Source: Phenylobacterium sp. Root1290 (GTDB lineage: Bacteria; Pseudomonadota; Alphaproteobacteria; Caulobacterales; Caulobacteraceae). From it: a stretch of 64,000 nucleotides of DNA. The notes beneath the pieces are model-generated. The model saw nothing but the letters and a program-made list of their open reading frames with translations, made no database searches and had not been told where the DNA came from. Position 1 is the first letter of the stretch. The number at the start of each line of letters is the position of its first letter. A program made the position numbers and the translations under genes. This document shows, piece by piece, positions 55,862-63,555 of this stretch. The stretch lies in contig NZ_LMEE01000001.1 in the NCBI RefSeq assembly GCF_001425305.1, positions 694,646 through 758,645 of the forward strand, given 5' to 3'.

Positions 55862-55954
55862 CCGAATTGTTCGATTTGGGTACGATGCTCGATCCTGGCC
55901 GTAACCTGGTAACCCTGCCTGCCTACCTCTGGCCCAAGGGTTTGGGGAACAGCA

Positions 55955-56464
55955 ATGGCTAGCGGACTGGCGGCGCTTCGCATCCTGGTCGTCGACGACA
56001 ACCCGCAGATGCGCACGATCGTCGGCACGGTTCTGGCCGCAGCCGGGGTGGGCCGGATCTTCTACGCCCAGAACGGCCGCGAGGGCCTGTCGGCGCTGAT
56101 GCTCCACCAGCCGGACATCACCTTCGTCGACTACGAGATGCCCCAGATGAACGGCCTGGATTTCATCTCTCGGGTTCGCACCCTGGACTCCGACCTGCGG
56201 ATGACCCCGCTGATCATGCTGACCGGGCATTCGGACGCCCCGCGCCTGCATGCCGCGCGCGATCGGGGCGTGAACGAATTCCTCGCCAAGCCGGTCGCCG
56301 CCCGGACCATCCTGTCCCGGCTGCAGGCGGTGATCCTGCATCCGCGGCCGTTCATTCTCACCAAGAGCTACTTCGGGCCAGATCGCCGTCGTCGCAACGC
56401 CGAGGCCTATGCCGGCCCGCGGCGGCGCGCGAGCGACGCGCGAAGCGACATGATTGAGATCTGA
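55955..56464 (+). CDS. Single-domain response regulator
   Basis: 169 residues. CheY-like receiver (about 8-130): acidic pair Asp14/Asp15, phospho-acceptor Asp59 (ITFVDYEMPQMNG), Thr90 (MLTGHS) and Lys112 (FLAKPV). The C-terminal tail (FGPDRRRRNAEAYAGPRRRA) is arginine-rich and has no output domain, so it may act by protein contact. No kinase gene is adjacent. It lies divergent from the two-wHTH regulator. Confidence 0.88.
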   Translation: MASGLAALRILVVDDNPQMRTIVGTVLAAAGVGRIFYAQNGREGLSALMLHQPDITFVDYEMPQMNGLDFISRVRTLDSDLRMTPLIMLTGHSDAPRLHAARDRGVNEFLAKPVAARTILSRLQAVILHPRPFILTKSYFGPDRRRRNAEAYAGPRRRASDARSDMIEI

Positions 56465-56528
56465 CCGCCGCCAGACGCCATGATGGCGGCATGAGCCAAC
56501 CCTGGCGGCGCGCTCGCGCCCTGAGCCC

Positions 56529-57425
56529 TCAAGCCTTGCGGCCCATTCGGGCGTAGGCCTGGCGGGGGATGTCGCCGGGCGCCAGCTTCGACGCCCTCGC
56601 CAAGGCCGTCAGGGTGAACTTTGCGGCCGCCAGTCGCGCCGGCCGCTGACGCAGGCCCAGGCGATCGCGGATGCTGGCCGGAAGCAGATCGATGCTCGCC
56701 TCGACGACAAGCGGCTGAAGCGCCCTGCCCGCCAGGCCCATGGGCGAGGTCGTGGCGACGATGCCCAGGAACTCGTCGATGATCGGATGCGGCTCCAGCG
56801 AGGTCTCCATGGCCGAGATCCGGGCGGCCGCCTTCGCCGCCGAGGTCGCCGGATCGGCCGCACCGAACGCGCGCCCCACCGCCGCGCCTTCGGCATAGTA
56901 GCGGTCCTGGTCCGCGGCGCTGATGGCAGGATGGACGTAGCGGCGATAGGCGTTGAGGAAGCCATAGGCCGCAGTCAGGTGGACCCAGTCGGCGAGCTCC
57001 GGATCGCGAGCGTGATAGGCTTGGCCGTCGGGCGTGGCGCCGCTCACCCGCTCGTGCATCCGGGTGACCATGGCGATCCGGGCGTCGGCCTCGGCTGTGG
57101 GGCCATAGGTGGTGATCATGGTCGCCTCGCCGGTGCGCCGCATCCGGGTCAGCGGGTCCTTGGCGAAGATCGAATGTTCCCAGACGCCCGAGCGGACCCT
57201 GGGCTCGCCCAGTTCGAGGATCACGGCCGCGACGCCGCCGACGGCGAGCGCGATGGGGTTGGCGTGCACGCGCCAGGCCACCGAGTCAGGGCCATAGAGC
57301 CCGGGGTCGCCCTTCGGCTGCGCGTAGTCGATACGGGAGGGACCAAAGACCCGGCGGTCGAGCGCCCCGGCCAGCCGTTCAGCGCCTTCGCCAAGAACCG
57401 CTCTTGCTGAACTGTCGAAGGTCAT
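56529..57425 (-). CDS. Oxygenase MpaB-like / DUF2236 family protein
   Basis: 298 residues. Family features are WRVHANPIALAVGGVAAVILELGEPRVRSGVWEHS, where a heme- or metal-binding His is expected, and TTYGPTAEADARIAMVTRMHERVSG and TAAYGFLNAYRRYV. Members include MpaB-like oxygenases and latex-clearing proteins. The start is either 57425 (MTFDSSARA) or 57437 (MRGEM). A heme protein of unknown substrate in the same strand block as the sterol desaturase family gene, whose product ends near 57504 upstream. Confidence 0.8.
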   Translation of the reverse strand: MTFDSSARAVLGEGAERLAGALDRRVFGPSRIDYAQPKGDPGLYGPDSVAWRVHANPIALAVGGVAAVILELGEPRVRSGVWEHSIFAKDPLTRMRRTGEATMITTYGPTAEADARIAMVTRMHERVSGATPDGQAYHARDPELADWVHLTAAYGFLNAYRRYVHPAISAADQDRYYAEGAAVGRAFGAADPATSAAKAAARISAMETSLEPHPIIDEFLGIVATTSPMGLAGRALQPLVVEASIDLLPASIRDRLGLRQRPARLAAAKFTLTALARASKLAPGDIPRQAYARMGRKA

Positions 57426-57503
57426 CTCGCCTCGCATCTGGCCGCCCCGCAACCTAGCGAGCATCTAAACGGGCGAACAACCTGACGGTTCTGACAGGGC
57501 GCC

Positions 57504-58412
57504 TCAGGCCACCTTGGAAGCGACCTCGTCCATCTGCTGCTCGGCCTCCCATTGGGCCTTGAGCTTGTGGCTGGTGTCGCGGCTGCCGTCGTGGCTCCAG
57601 CCCGGGGGGCCGAAGACATAGCCGGCCGCGTGCCGGGGATGGCGCGCCACGTCCTTCGCCATCGCCGCCCACTCGTGGAAAGCCACGCGCAGGATGTTGA
57701 AGTCCCCGAGGTTCTTCACGATCCCGTAGCGGCAAGGCTCTTCCTCCAGTTCAGGTTGGAAGGTGCCGAACAGCTTGTCCCAGACGATCAGGATTCCGGC
57801 GTAGTTGCGGTCGAGGTAGCGCGGATTGCGCGCGTGATGGACCCGGTGGTGCGAGGGCGTGTTGAACACCGCCTCGAACCAACGCGGCATCCGGCCGATG
57901 GCCTCGGTGTGGATCCAGAACTGATAGACCAGGCTCACGCCCTTCTGGATGGCGATCATCGCCGGCGGGAACCCCAGGAAGGCCAGCGGCAGCCACAGCG
58001 CCCAGGTCCCGGCCACGCCGCCGGTCCAGGTCTGCCGCAGCGCCGTCGACAGGTTGTAGTGCTGGGATGAGTGATGGTTCACGTGGGCCGCCCACCAGAA
58101 CCGCCGCTCGTGGCTGAGCCGATGGAACCAGTAGTAGGTCAGATCCTCCAACAGGAAGATCGCCACCCAGGCCCAGATCGCCGTCATCGGGATGTCGAAC
58201 AAGCGGTGCTGATAGACCAGCAGGGTCGCGGCGGCGACGAGGCCGCCGACCAGAAGTCCGGCGATGGTGCTGCCCAGGCCCATGACCAGCGACGCGGCGG
58301 TGTCGCGAGCCTCGTAGTTGGTCCTGGTCCGGTTCATCCTGGCCAGCACCACCTCCAGGATGATCGCCAGGATGAAGAAGGGCGTTGCGAGCGTAACGGG
58401 ATCGAACGTCAT
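57504..58412 (-). CDS. Fatty acid hydroxylase / sterol desaturase family membrane protein
   Basis: 302 residues with the three histidine clusters HRLSHERRF, HVNHHSSQHYN and HRVHHARN (di-iron site), and about four membrane segments. It is the second such enzyme in the window. The start overlaps the upstream small membrane gene (58409-58816) by four bases, so the two are coupled. Function: lipid hydroxylation or desaturation of unknown substrate. Confidence 0.88.
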   Translation of the reverse strand: MTFDPVTLATPFFILAIILEVVLARMNRTRTNYEARDTAASLVMGLGSTIAGLLVGGLVAAATLLVYQHRLFDIPMTAIWAWVAIFLLEDLTYYWFHRLSHERRFWWAAHVNHHSSQHYNLSTALRQTWTGGVAGTWALWLPLAFLGFPPAMIAIQKGVSLVYQFWIHTEAIGRMPRWFEAVFNTPSHHRVHHARNPRYLDRNYAGILIVWDKLFGTFQPELEEEPCRYGIVKNLGDFNILRVAFHEWAAMAKDVARHPRHAAGYVFGPPGWSHDGSRDTSHKLKAQWEAEQQMDEVASKVA

Positions 58413-58816
58413 GCCGCCCTGCGGTCGTGGTCGGAACCGGGAGCCGGCGGCCAGTTCTGCAAAGCCAGCCGCGCGACCGGCGCGGCGACGTCAGAAAGAT
58501 CGAGCCTGACCACGCCGTCGCGGAATGACGAGGCGACCGCCTGCGTCCAGGGGATGTGCCGGGCGACGTAGCCGTCGCCGACCTCGCACAGCACGAGCGC
58601 CGCCGCCCCCGACTTGGCCAGGGCGCCGCGGCCGTCGACGGCGACCCAGATCCTATCGATCGGGCGTCCGGGAAACTCCTCGGCGAGCAGGCTTGCGGCC
58701 CGCGCATCGGTCAAAGGGGTCATGGGCTTGGCGATCTTCGCCCACGCGGCCAGCGCCACCAGGACGGCGATCGCGGCCGCGGATGCGGCGAACTGCACAA
58801 AAAAGGCTTGCGACAC
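58409..58816 (-). CDS. Small membrane-anchored hypothetical protein
   Basis: 135 residues. An N-terminal helix (about 5-30, FVQFAASAAAIAVLVALAAWAKIA) anchors a soluble part with ALAKSGAAALVLCEVGDGYVARHIPW. Overlaps the hydroxylase gene by four bases (ATGA). I do not recognise the family; co-translation suggests it is a helper or partner of the hydroxylase. Confidence 0.72.
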   Translation of the reverse strand: MSQAFFVQFAASAAAIAVLVALAAWAKIAKPMTPLTDARAASLLAEEFPGRPIDRIWVAVDGRGALAKSGAAALVLCEVGDGYVARHIPWTQAVASSFRDGVVRLDLSDVAAPVARLALQNWPPAPGSDHDRRAA

Positions 58817-58877
58817 TAGCGGTCCTCCCCGGCCAGCAGGGTCCGCCCGTGGGACGGGACCGTCAAGTCACGGCTAC

Positions 58878-59537
58878 TTAGAGGCGAGGCTCCGCCAGCA
58901 CAGGGGGCGCAGCCGCGGCCGCGCGGCGACGCAGGACCTCGCGGGCGACCAGGCCGATGACCACGATCCCGGCCAGGGTGATGGCGCCGATGGTGACCAG
59001 ATGCGCCTCGCCCAGAGCTTCCAGCTCCGCCAGGCCCCTGGCGGCGAAGTAGCCCGGCGCGAGGATCGCCAGCACCCAGACGACGGCCGACACCGCGTTG
59101 GCCAGTTGGAAAGTTCGGCGACGCATCTGCAGCAGGCCGGCGACCAGCGGCACGAAAGCGCGCAGCGGACCGAAGAAGCGGCCGAAGAAGATCGAGGCGG
59201 CGCCGTATCGGCGATTGAACAGGCGCGTGCGCGCGACCTTGCGGCGGTGACCGCGGAAGGCTGGATGGCGCAGGGCGCGGGGGCCCAGGCGACGTCCCAA
59301 CTCGAACGACACCGCATCGCCGACGATGGCGCCGGCGACGCACCACAGCACCACTTCCATCGGATCGAGGACGCCGGCCGCGATCAGACCGCCGGCCATC
59401 ACCATCAAGGCGGTGGCGGGAATGAAGGCGCCGATCAGCACCAGCGATTCCAGAAGCGTCACAATGCCCAGCACCATGCCCGCCCAGGCCGAATGGCGGG
59501 CGATGAAATCGGCAAGGCTTTGGATGAACGCTTCCAT
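58878..59537 (-). CDS. DedA family membrane protein
   Basis: 219 residues, DedA family lipid scramblase-like membrane protein. It has LGIVTLLESLVLIGAFIPATALMVMAGGLI, the ExxxPxPGE-equivalent region, FFGRFFGPLRAFVPLVAGLLQMRRR and a C-terminal helix (GAITLAGIVVIGLVAREVL). The ATG at 59537 (MEAFIQSLADFIARH) was selected; upstream sequence of the open frame has no similarity. The LexA box at 59654 lies 117 bases from its start and could affect it, but is nearer the terminase-like gene. Confidence 0.9.
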   Translation of the reverse strand: MEAFIQSLADFIARHSAWAGMVLGIVTLLESLVLIGAFIPATALMVMAGGLIAAGVLDPMEVVLWCVAGAIVGDAVSFELGRRLGPRALRHPAFRGHRRKVARTRLFNRRYGAASIFFGRFFGPLRAFVPLVAGLLQMRRRTFQLANAVSAVVWVLAILAPGYFAARGLAELEALGEAHLVTIGAITLAGIVVIGLVAREVLRRRAAAAAPPVLAEPRL

Positions 59538-59653
59538 GGGAGGAGCCCGATATGGGGCCGTTCCGCGCCGTCCGCGAGTGGGCGCAAGGCCGCGGCAGGC
59601 AAGTTTTTCGGCTTGTGGCGCAGATGCCGCAGACCCGTGGGCCAGAACCATAT

Positions 59654-59668
59654 GTTCTTGCTTTGTTC
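59654..59668 (+). promoter_or_regulatory. LexA (SOS) box upstream of terminase-like gene
   Basis: GTTC (59654-59657), seven bases, GTTC (59665-59668): exact match to the alphaproteobacterial LexA motif, 24 bases before the ATG at 59693, where a promoter would be covered. Confidence 0.65.
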
Positions 59669-59692
59669 TTAGCGACGGGATAGGCTTGGTGA

Positions 59693-60388
59693 ATGCATGA
59701 ACCCACCGAAACGCCGGCGCCCGGCCCCCGCGCCGCGATCCCCTTTTGTGAGGAGATGGCGACGAGCATCTGCGCACGCGTCGAGGGCGGCGAAAGCCTG
59801 CGCGCGATCTGCAAGCCGCGCGACATGCCGGGCGCGGCGACCGTCCACCGCTGGGCCGCGGTGCGGCCGGAGTTCGGAAAGGCGTTGCGCCGCGCCCAGG
59901 CCGCATCGCAGGCCGCCCGCCGCGACGCCTATCGCGCCGGAACCGCCGATCGGGCCTGGAAGCGCGCTCGCCCCTGGGCCCGGCCCGACGCCTATCAAAC
60001 CGAAATCGGCGAGGAAATCTGTCGGCGGCTGGCCAGCGGCCTGAGCCTGCTGGAAGTCTGCGGCCAGGACGACATGCCGGCCACCGGGACCGTCTATGAG
60101 TGGCTGCGCGCCCACGACGACTTCACGCGCATGTATCGGGAGGCCAGGCGGATGCAGGCCGAGATGCTGGCCGATCTGGCCTGGGCCATCGCCCGCGATG
60201 CACAGGACCACGACATCAAGGTCGCGCGGTTGCAGTTCGACGTGCTGCGCTGGCGCGCCTCGCGGCTAGCGCCGAAGGTTCATCGTGAGGATGACGACAA
60301 GCGCGAGCAGGTCATGGAGGTCTATCTGCAGGACTTCACGAGCGGCGCTATTCTGTCTGGCCCCCGGCGGGTTGGGCCCGGAGCGTAA
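59693..60388 (+). CDS. Terminase-small-subunit-like protein with two repeats (orphan)
   Basis: 231 residues. Two related helix-turn-helix repeats are visible: about 25-69 (ATSICARVEGGESLRAICK) and 105-151 (GEEICRRLASGLSLLEVC), sharing IC-R, G-S-L, C, DMP, TVxxW and F residues. A C-terminal segment (about 175-197, ARLQFDVLRWRASRLAPKVH) matches the Sf6-type small terminase signature. Phage terminase subunits recognise DNA for packaging, but no large subunit, portal or other phage gene is near. A perfect LexA box lies 24 bases upstream, so it may be SOS-controlled. The first repeat is diverged. Confidence 0.78.
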   Translation: MHEPTETPAPGPRAAIPFCEEMATSICARVEGGESLRAICKPRDMPGAATVHRWAAVRPEFGKALRRAQAASQAARRDAYRAGTADRAWKRARPWARPDAYQTEIGEEICRRLASGLSLLEVCGQDDMPATGTVYEWLRAHDDFTRMYREARRMQAEMLADLAWAIARDAQDHDIKVARLQFDVLRWRASRLAPKVHREDDDKREQVMEVYLQDFTSGAILSGPRRVGPGA

Positions 60389-60657
60389 AAGTCTCGAGGC
60401 CGCGTCGCTATTAGGGGAACTCCAAGCGGGTTTCTTGCTTTCTGAGGTAGCGAAACGGCGGTCAGGCACTATCTGTGCTGTCGTTACGGTAGAGCCAGCG
60501 AGCGACGCACATGTGTCGATGTCATCTTAAACAGGACCGAATGTCGGCCTGACCTCGCCCAGCGGCGGTCATGCGATGGCCGTCCGCACGCTCGATCGTG
60601 AGACCCCAGAAGGGGCGTCACGAACCCCGAAAGTAAGTTGAGTAAAAAGGAGCTCAC

Positions 60658-60876
60658 ATGGCTCTGCAGATTCTTGTGTCGCCCGCCGGTCAAGGTTGGG
60701 CTGTTCGTTCCGAAGCCTTCGACAACGATCTTCTCTTTGAAGCCGGCGGCCGCGCCGAAGCCGCCGCCCGCGCCCTCGCCGACCGCTATGCGCGCGCCGG
60801 AAGCGCCGCCGAGGTGAGCATCTTCCTGCGCAATGGCGACCTGGCCGGCCGCTTCCTTCACAGCGCCGCCGCCTGA
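60658..60876 (+). CDS. Small conserved-looking hypothetical protein
   Basis: 72 residues, soluble: ILVSPAGQGWAVRSEAFDNDLLFEAGG, then an alanine-rich helix and AEVSIFLRNGDLAGRF. The fold resembles small DUF2188-like proteins (beta-helix-beta). A strong AAGGAG ribosome site is eight bases upstream. It is separated by 270 bases from the terminase-like gene (no clear feature seen there) and is followed by a bidirectional terminator. Confidence 0.72.
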   Translation: MALQILVSPAGQGWAVRSEAFDNDLLFEAGGRAEAAARALADRYARAGSAAEVSIFLRNGDLAGRFLHSAAA

Positions 60877-60902
60877 TCCACGCCGAGGCGAGCGCGCATG
60901 AA

Positions 60903-60934
60903 AAAGGGCCGCCCCCGCAAGGAGGCGGCCCTTT
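60903..60934. terminator. Bidirectional terminator
   Basis: A perfect 11-base-pair stem (60903-60913 with 60924-60934) with AAA/TTT flanks on both sides. It ends the small gene on the plus strand and the beta-barrel gene on the minus strand. Confidence 0.88.
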
Positions 60935-60956
60935 CCATTTGGGCTAGACCCGGGGC

Positions 60957-61487
60957 CTAGAACTTGCGGACGTAGCCGACCGACCAGACGTCGGCCGTGC
61001 CGGCGTCGTCCTCGAAGTCGTGACGGGTGTAGTCGGCCCGCACGCCGTTCTTGTCGTCGAGGAAGTACTGGCCGCCGACGCCGTAGTTCCAGCTGTTGCC
61101 GTCAGCCTCGGCGCTGACGCCCGGGATCGAGACCTTGCCCTCGCTCTTGCCGTAACCCAGGCGTGCGTAGAGATCGGCGTTCGGGGCCACCGGCAGGAAA
61201 CCGACGCCATAGATGGCCGCAGAGTTCTTCAGCTCGGCCTTGCCGTTCACGCCGCCGATGTTGACGTCGTCCTTCTTCACCCCGAAGCCGAGTTCGCCTT
61301 CGACGCCGAGATAGGGATTGAAACGCGCGCCCAGGCGGCCTTGGATCGCGCCGACGTCGGCGCCTTCCAGGTCGTGGTGGCTGTAACCCAGCGAGCCGTA
61401 GCCGGTGACCGGCTGGGCGGTGGCGGCGGCCGGGACCACGACGGCAGCGGCGGCGATGGCGGCGACGAGAGACATCTTGTTGTTCAT
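60957..61487 (-). CDS. Outer-membrane beta-barrel protein
   Basis: 176 residues. A signal peptide (MNNKMSLVAAIAAAAVVVPAAATA) is followed by an eight-strand-type barrel: alternating polar/nonpolar strands such as GYGSLGYSHHDLEG, GVEGELGFGVKKDD, ADLYARLGYGKSE and ending WSVGYVRKF with C-terminal Phe. OmpA-membrane-domain/opacity-like family. A porin or adhesion role is possible; function not known. Confidence 0.85.
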   Translation of the reverse strand: MNNKMSLVAAIAAAAVVVPAAATAQPVTGYGSLGYSHHDLEGADVGAIQGRLGARFNPYLGVEGELGFGVKKDDVNIGGVNGKAELKNSAAIYGVGFLPVAPNADLYARLGYGKSEGKVSIPGVSAEADGNSWNYGVGGQYFLDDKNGVRADYTRHDFEDDAGTADVWSVGYVRKF

Positions 61488-61712
61488 TTTTTCTACTCCG
61501 TACTAAAGCGTGGCGATCTCCAGCCACACGGCTAGGTCGCGCCTAAACGGGGCGAGAAAGGGTCGCTCAGCGGACCATCCCGAGACGAATTATGTCTGTT
61601 GCCTTGCGGCCACATCACGCGCTGACGCCGTAAACGAACGTGCTATCACTGTCGCTCAAAGCTCCCCCGGGAAGGATTCCGGACGAGAGGAGCGGTTGTC
61701 GGAGACAGCGTT

Positions 61713-62828
61713 TTGCATCAAGCCGTGATCGCGGCCACGGGCCTCTACACCCCGCCGCACAGCCTCTCGAACGCCGAGTTGGTCGAGACTTTCAACGCCT
61801 ATGTCGAGCGGTTCAACGCCGCCAACGCCGAGGCCATCGCCGCCGGCGAGGTCGCCGCCCTCACCCAGTCCTCGGCCGAGTTCATCGAGAAGGCTTCGGG
61901 CATCAAGTCCCGCTTCGTGATGAACAAGACCGGTCTGGTCGATCCGGACGTCATGCACCCCATGCTGCCGGAACGGCCGAACGACCAGATCTCCATCCTG
62001 GCCGAGATCGCGGTCGAGGCCGCCAAGCAGGCGATCGAGCGCTGGGGCAAGGATCCCTCGCAGATCGACGCGGTGATCTGCGCGGCCTCGAACATGCAGC
62101 GCGCCTATCCGGCCATGGCCATCGAGGTGCAGCAGGCGCTGGGCATCGAGGGCTTCGCCTTCGACATGAACGTGGCCTGTTCGTCGGCGACGTTCGGGAT
62201 CAAGACCGCCGCGGACTTCGTCGGCTCCGGCTCGGCGCGAGCCGTGCTGATGGTCAATCCTGAGATCTGCTCGGGCCACCTGAACTTCCGCGACCGCGAC
62301 AGCCACTTCATCTTCGGCGACGTCGCGACCGCGGTGATCGTCGAACGGGCCGAGGACGCGGTCGGCGGCTGGGAGATCCTGGGCACGCGCCTGAAGACCC
62401 AGTTCTCCAACAACATCCGCAACAACTTCGGCTTCCTGAACCGCGCCGCGCCCGAAGGCGTGGGAGCCAGCGACAAGCTCTTCGTGCAGGAAGGCCGCAA
62501 GGTCTTCCGCGAGGTGGTGCCGATGGTCTCGGAAATGATCGTCGCCCATGCCGGCGACCTGGGCATCGATCCGACCGGCCTGAAGCGCATGTGGCTGCAC
62601 CAGGCCAACATCAACATGAACGAGCTGATCGGGAAGCGCGTGCTCGGCCGCGAGCCGGGTCCGGAGGAAAACGTGATCATCCTGGACGAGTACGCCAACA
62701 CCTCCTCGGCCGGATCGATCATCGCCTTCCACAAGGCCAGCGACGACTTCCAGAGCGGCGAGACGGGCCTGATCTGCTCGTTCGGCGCGGGCTATTCGGC
62801 GGGCACGGTCTTCGTCCGCAAGCGCTAG
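61713..62828 (+). CDS. Beta-ketoacyl-ACP synthase III-like enzyme
   Basis: 371 residues, thiolase-fold KAS III family. The catalytic triad is Cys156 (NVACSSATFG), His296 (WLHQANINMN) and Asn329 (YANTSSAG). The start is TTG at 61713 (TTG-CAT-CAA) with GGAG eight bases upstream. Residues 25-95 include an insertion compared with compact FabH. It is probably an initiation-type condensing enzyme for fatty acid or secondary metabolism; no ACP or other fab gene adjoins it. Confidence 0.9.
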   Translation: MHQAVIAATGLYTPPHSLSNAELVETFNAYVERFNAANAEAIAAGEVAALTQSSAEFIEKASGIKSRFVMNKTGLVDPDVMHPMLPERPNDQISILAEIAVEAAKQAIERWGKDPSQIDAVICAASNMQRAYPAMAIEVQQALGIEGFAFDMNVACSSATFGIKTAADFVGSGSARAVLMVNPEICSGHLNFRDRDSHFIFGDVATAVIVERAEDAVGGWEILGTRLKTQFSNNIRNNFGFLNRAAPEGVGASDKLFVQEGRKVFREVVPMVSEMIVAHAGDLGIDPTGLKRMWLHQANINMNELIGKRVLGREPGPEENVIILDEYANTSSAGSIIAFHKASDDFQSGETGLICSFGAGYSAGTVFVRKR

Positions 62829-62902
62829 CGCGGCGCCATGACGCGTCGGTCCCCGGGGAGCTGAAGGCTAAGCTCCGGCCCTAGTTCCTCGGGGATTCAG
62901 AC

Positions 62903-63124
62903 ATGGCCTATGACGACGTTCCGGGCGGCGATCCGCGCGGCCGTTGGTGTCCGAAATGCAAGCTGCCGATCCGCAGCGGCGAGCCGACCACCAACATGCA
63001 CTTTCATGAAGATCCCGACGGCGTCCGCGGCCTGAGCGGGCCGTGGCATGGCGAGTGCGCCCGTCCCTACTGGGACACCATCACGCCGGCCCTGGAGAAG
63101 ATGCGCCGCGCCTTCGGCGGCTAA
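62903..63124 (+). CDS. Small putative zinc-binding protein
   Basis: 73 residues. The N-terminus has RWCPKCKLPIRSGEPTT, then FHEDPDG and WHGECARPYWD, giving a C-x2-C plus His/Cys pattern typical of a small zinc ribbon. Function unknown. Its stop overlaps the opposite-strand DUF488 gene by four bases. Confidence 0.75.
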   Translation: MAYDDVPGGDPRGRWCPKCKLPIRSGEPTTNMHFHEDPDGVRGLSGPWHGECARPYWDTITPALEKMRRAFGG

Positions 63125-63555
63125 AGATGCTCGATCGGGCAGCCCAGGTCCTCGCAGATCAGATCAGCGAGGATCTTGCGGTGGCAGCCGCGATGATCGG
63201 CCTCGAAGCATAGCAGCGCCACCTTGCGCTCGGCGGCCAGCTCCTTGGCTGCGGCCAGTTGGAGCTGCGCGGCCGGCTCGGCCAGATGCTCCTCGAAGAT
63301 GGCGGTCATCTCCGCGATCCTGCCCTTGCGCGCCGCCTCCCGGCCCGGCTTGGGCGTTCCCAGCTGACGAAGATGGACGTAGTCGATGCCCGCCTGCGCG
63401 AGGCTGGCGGCGAGCAGGGTCTTGGAGAAGCCGGCGCGGCGCGAGGCTGCGATCGCGCGGACATCGACCAGCAGCTCCACCCCGGCCGCCTTGAGGCGCG
63501 CAATCACCGCGTCCTGGGTGCTCGCCTCATAGCCGATGGTGGCGAGCGGCTTCAC
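63121..63555 (-). CDS. DUF488 family protein
   Basis: 144 residues. It begins PLATIGYEASTQDAVIARL and contains LLVDVRAIAASRRAGFSK, VHLRQLGTPKPGREAA and ALLCFEADHRGCHRKILAD, all family hallmarks. DUF488 proteins are of uncertain enzymatic role; a cysteine/histidine pair (CFEADHRGCHR) may bind metal. The start overlaps the MscS gene's stop by four bases (63552-63555), so it is co-transcribed with it. Confidence 0.88.
   Translation of the reverse strand: MKPLATIGYEASTQDAVIARLKAAGVELLVDVRAIAASRRAGFSKTLLAASLAQAGIDYVHLRQLGTPKPGREAARKGRIAEMTAIFEEHLAEPAAQLQLAAAKELAAERKVALLCFEADHRGCHRKILADLICEDLGCPIEHL

Noticed and set aside
59693-60388. Prophage inference from the terminase-like gene
   Set aside because: No other phage gene, integrase or attachment repeat is present; neighbours are ordinary chromosomal genes.
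60389-60657. Possible small gene or RNA in the gap after the terminase-like gene
   Set aside because: Frames lack codon bias and start signals; only a tiny CCCC/GGGG hairpin and the ribosome site of the next gene are visible.
61488-61712. Regulatory RNA between the beta-barrel and KAS III genes
   Set aside because: No stable fold or conserved motif could be supported.
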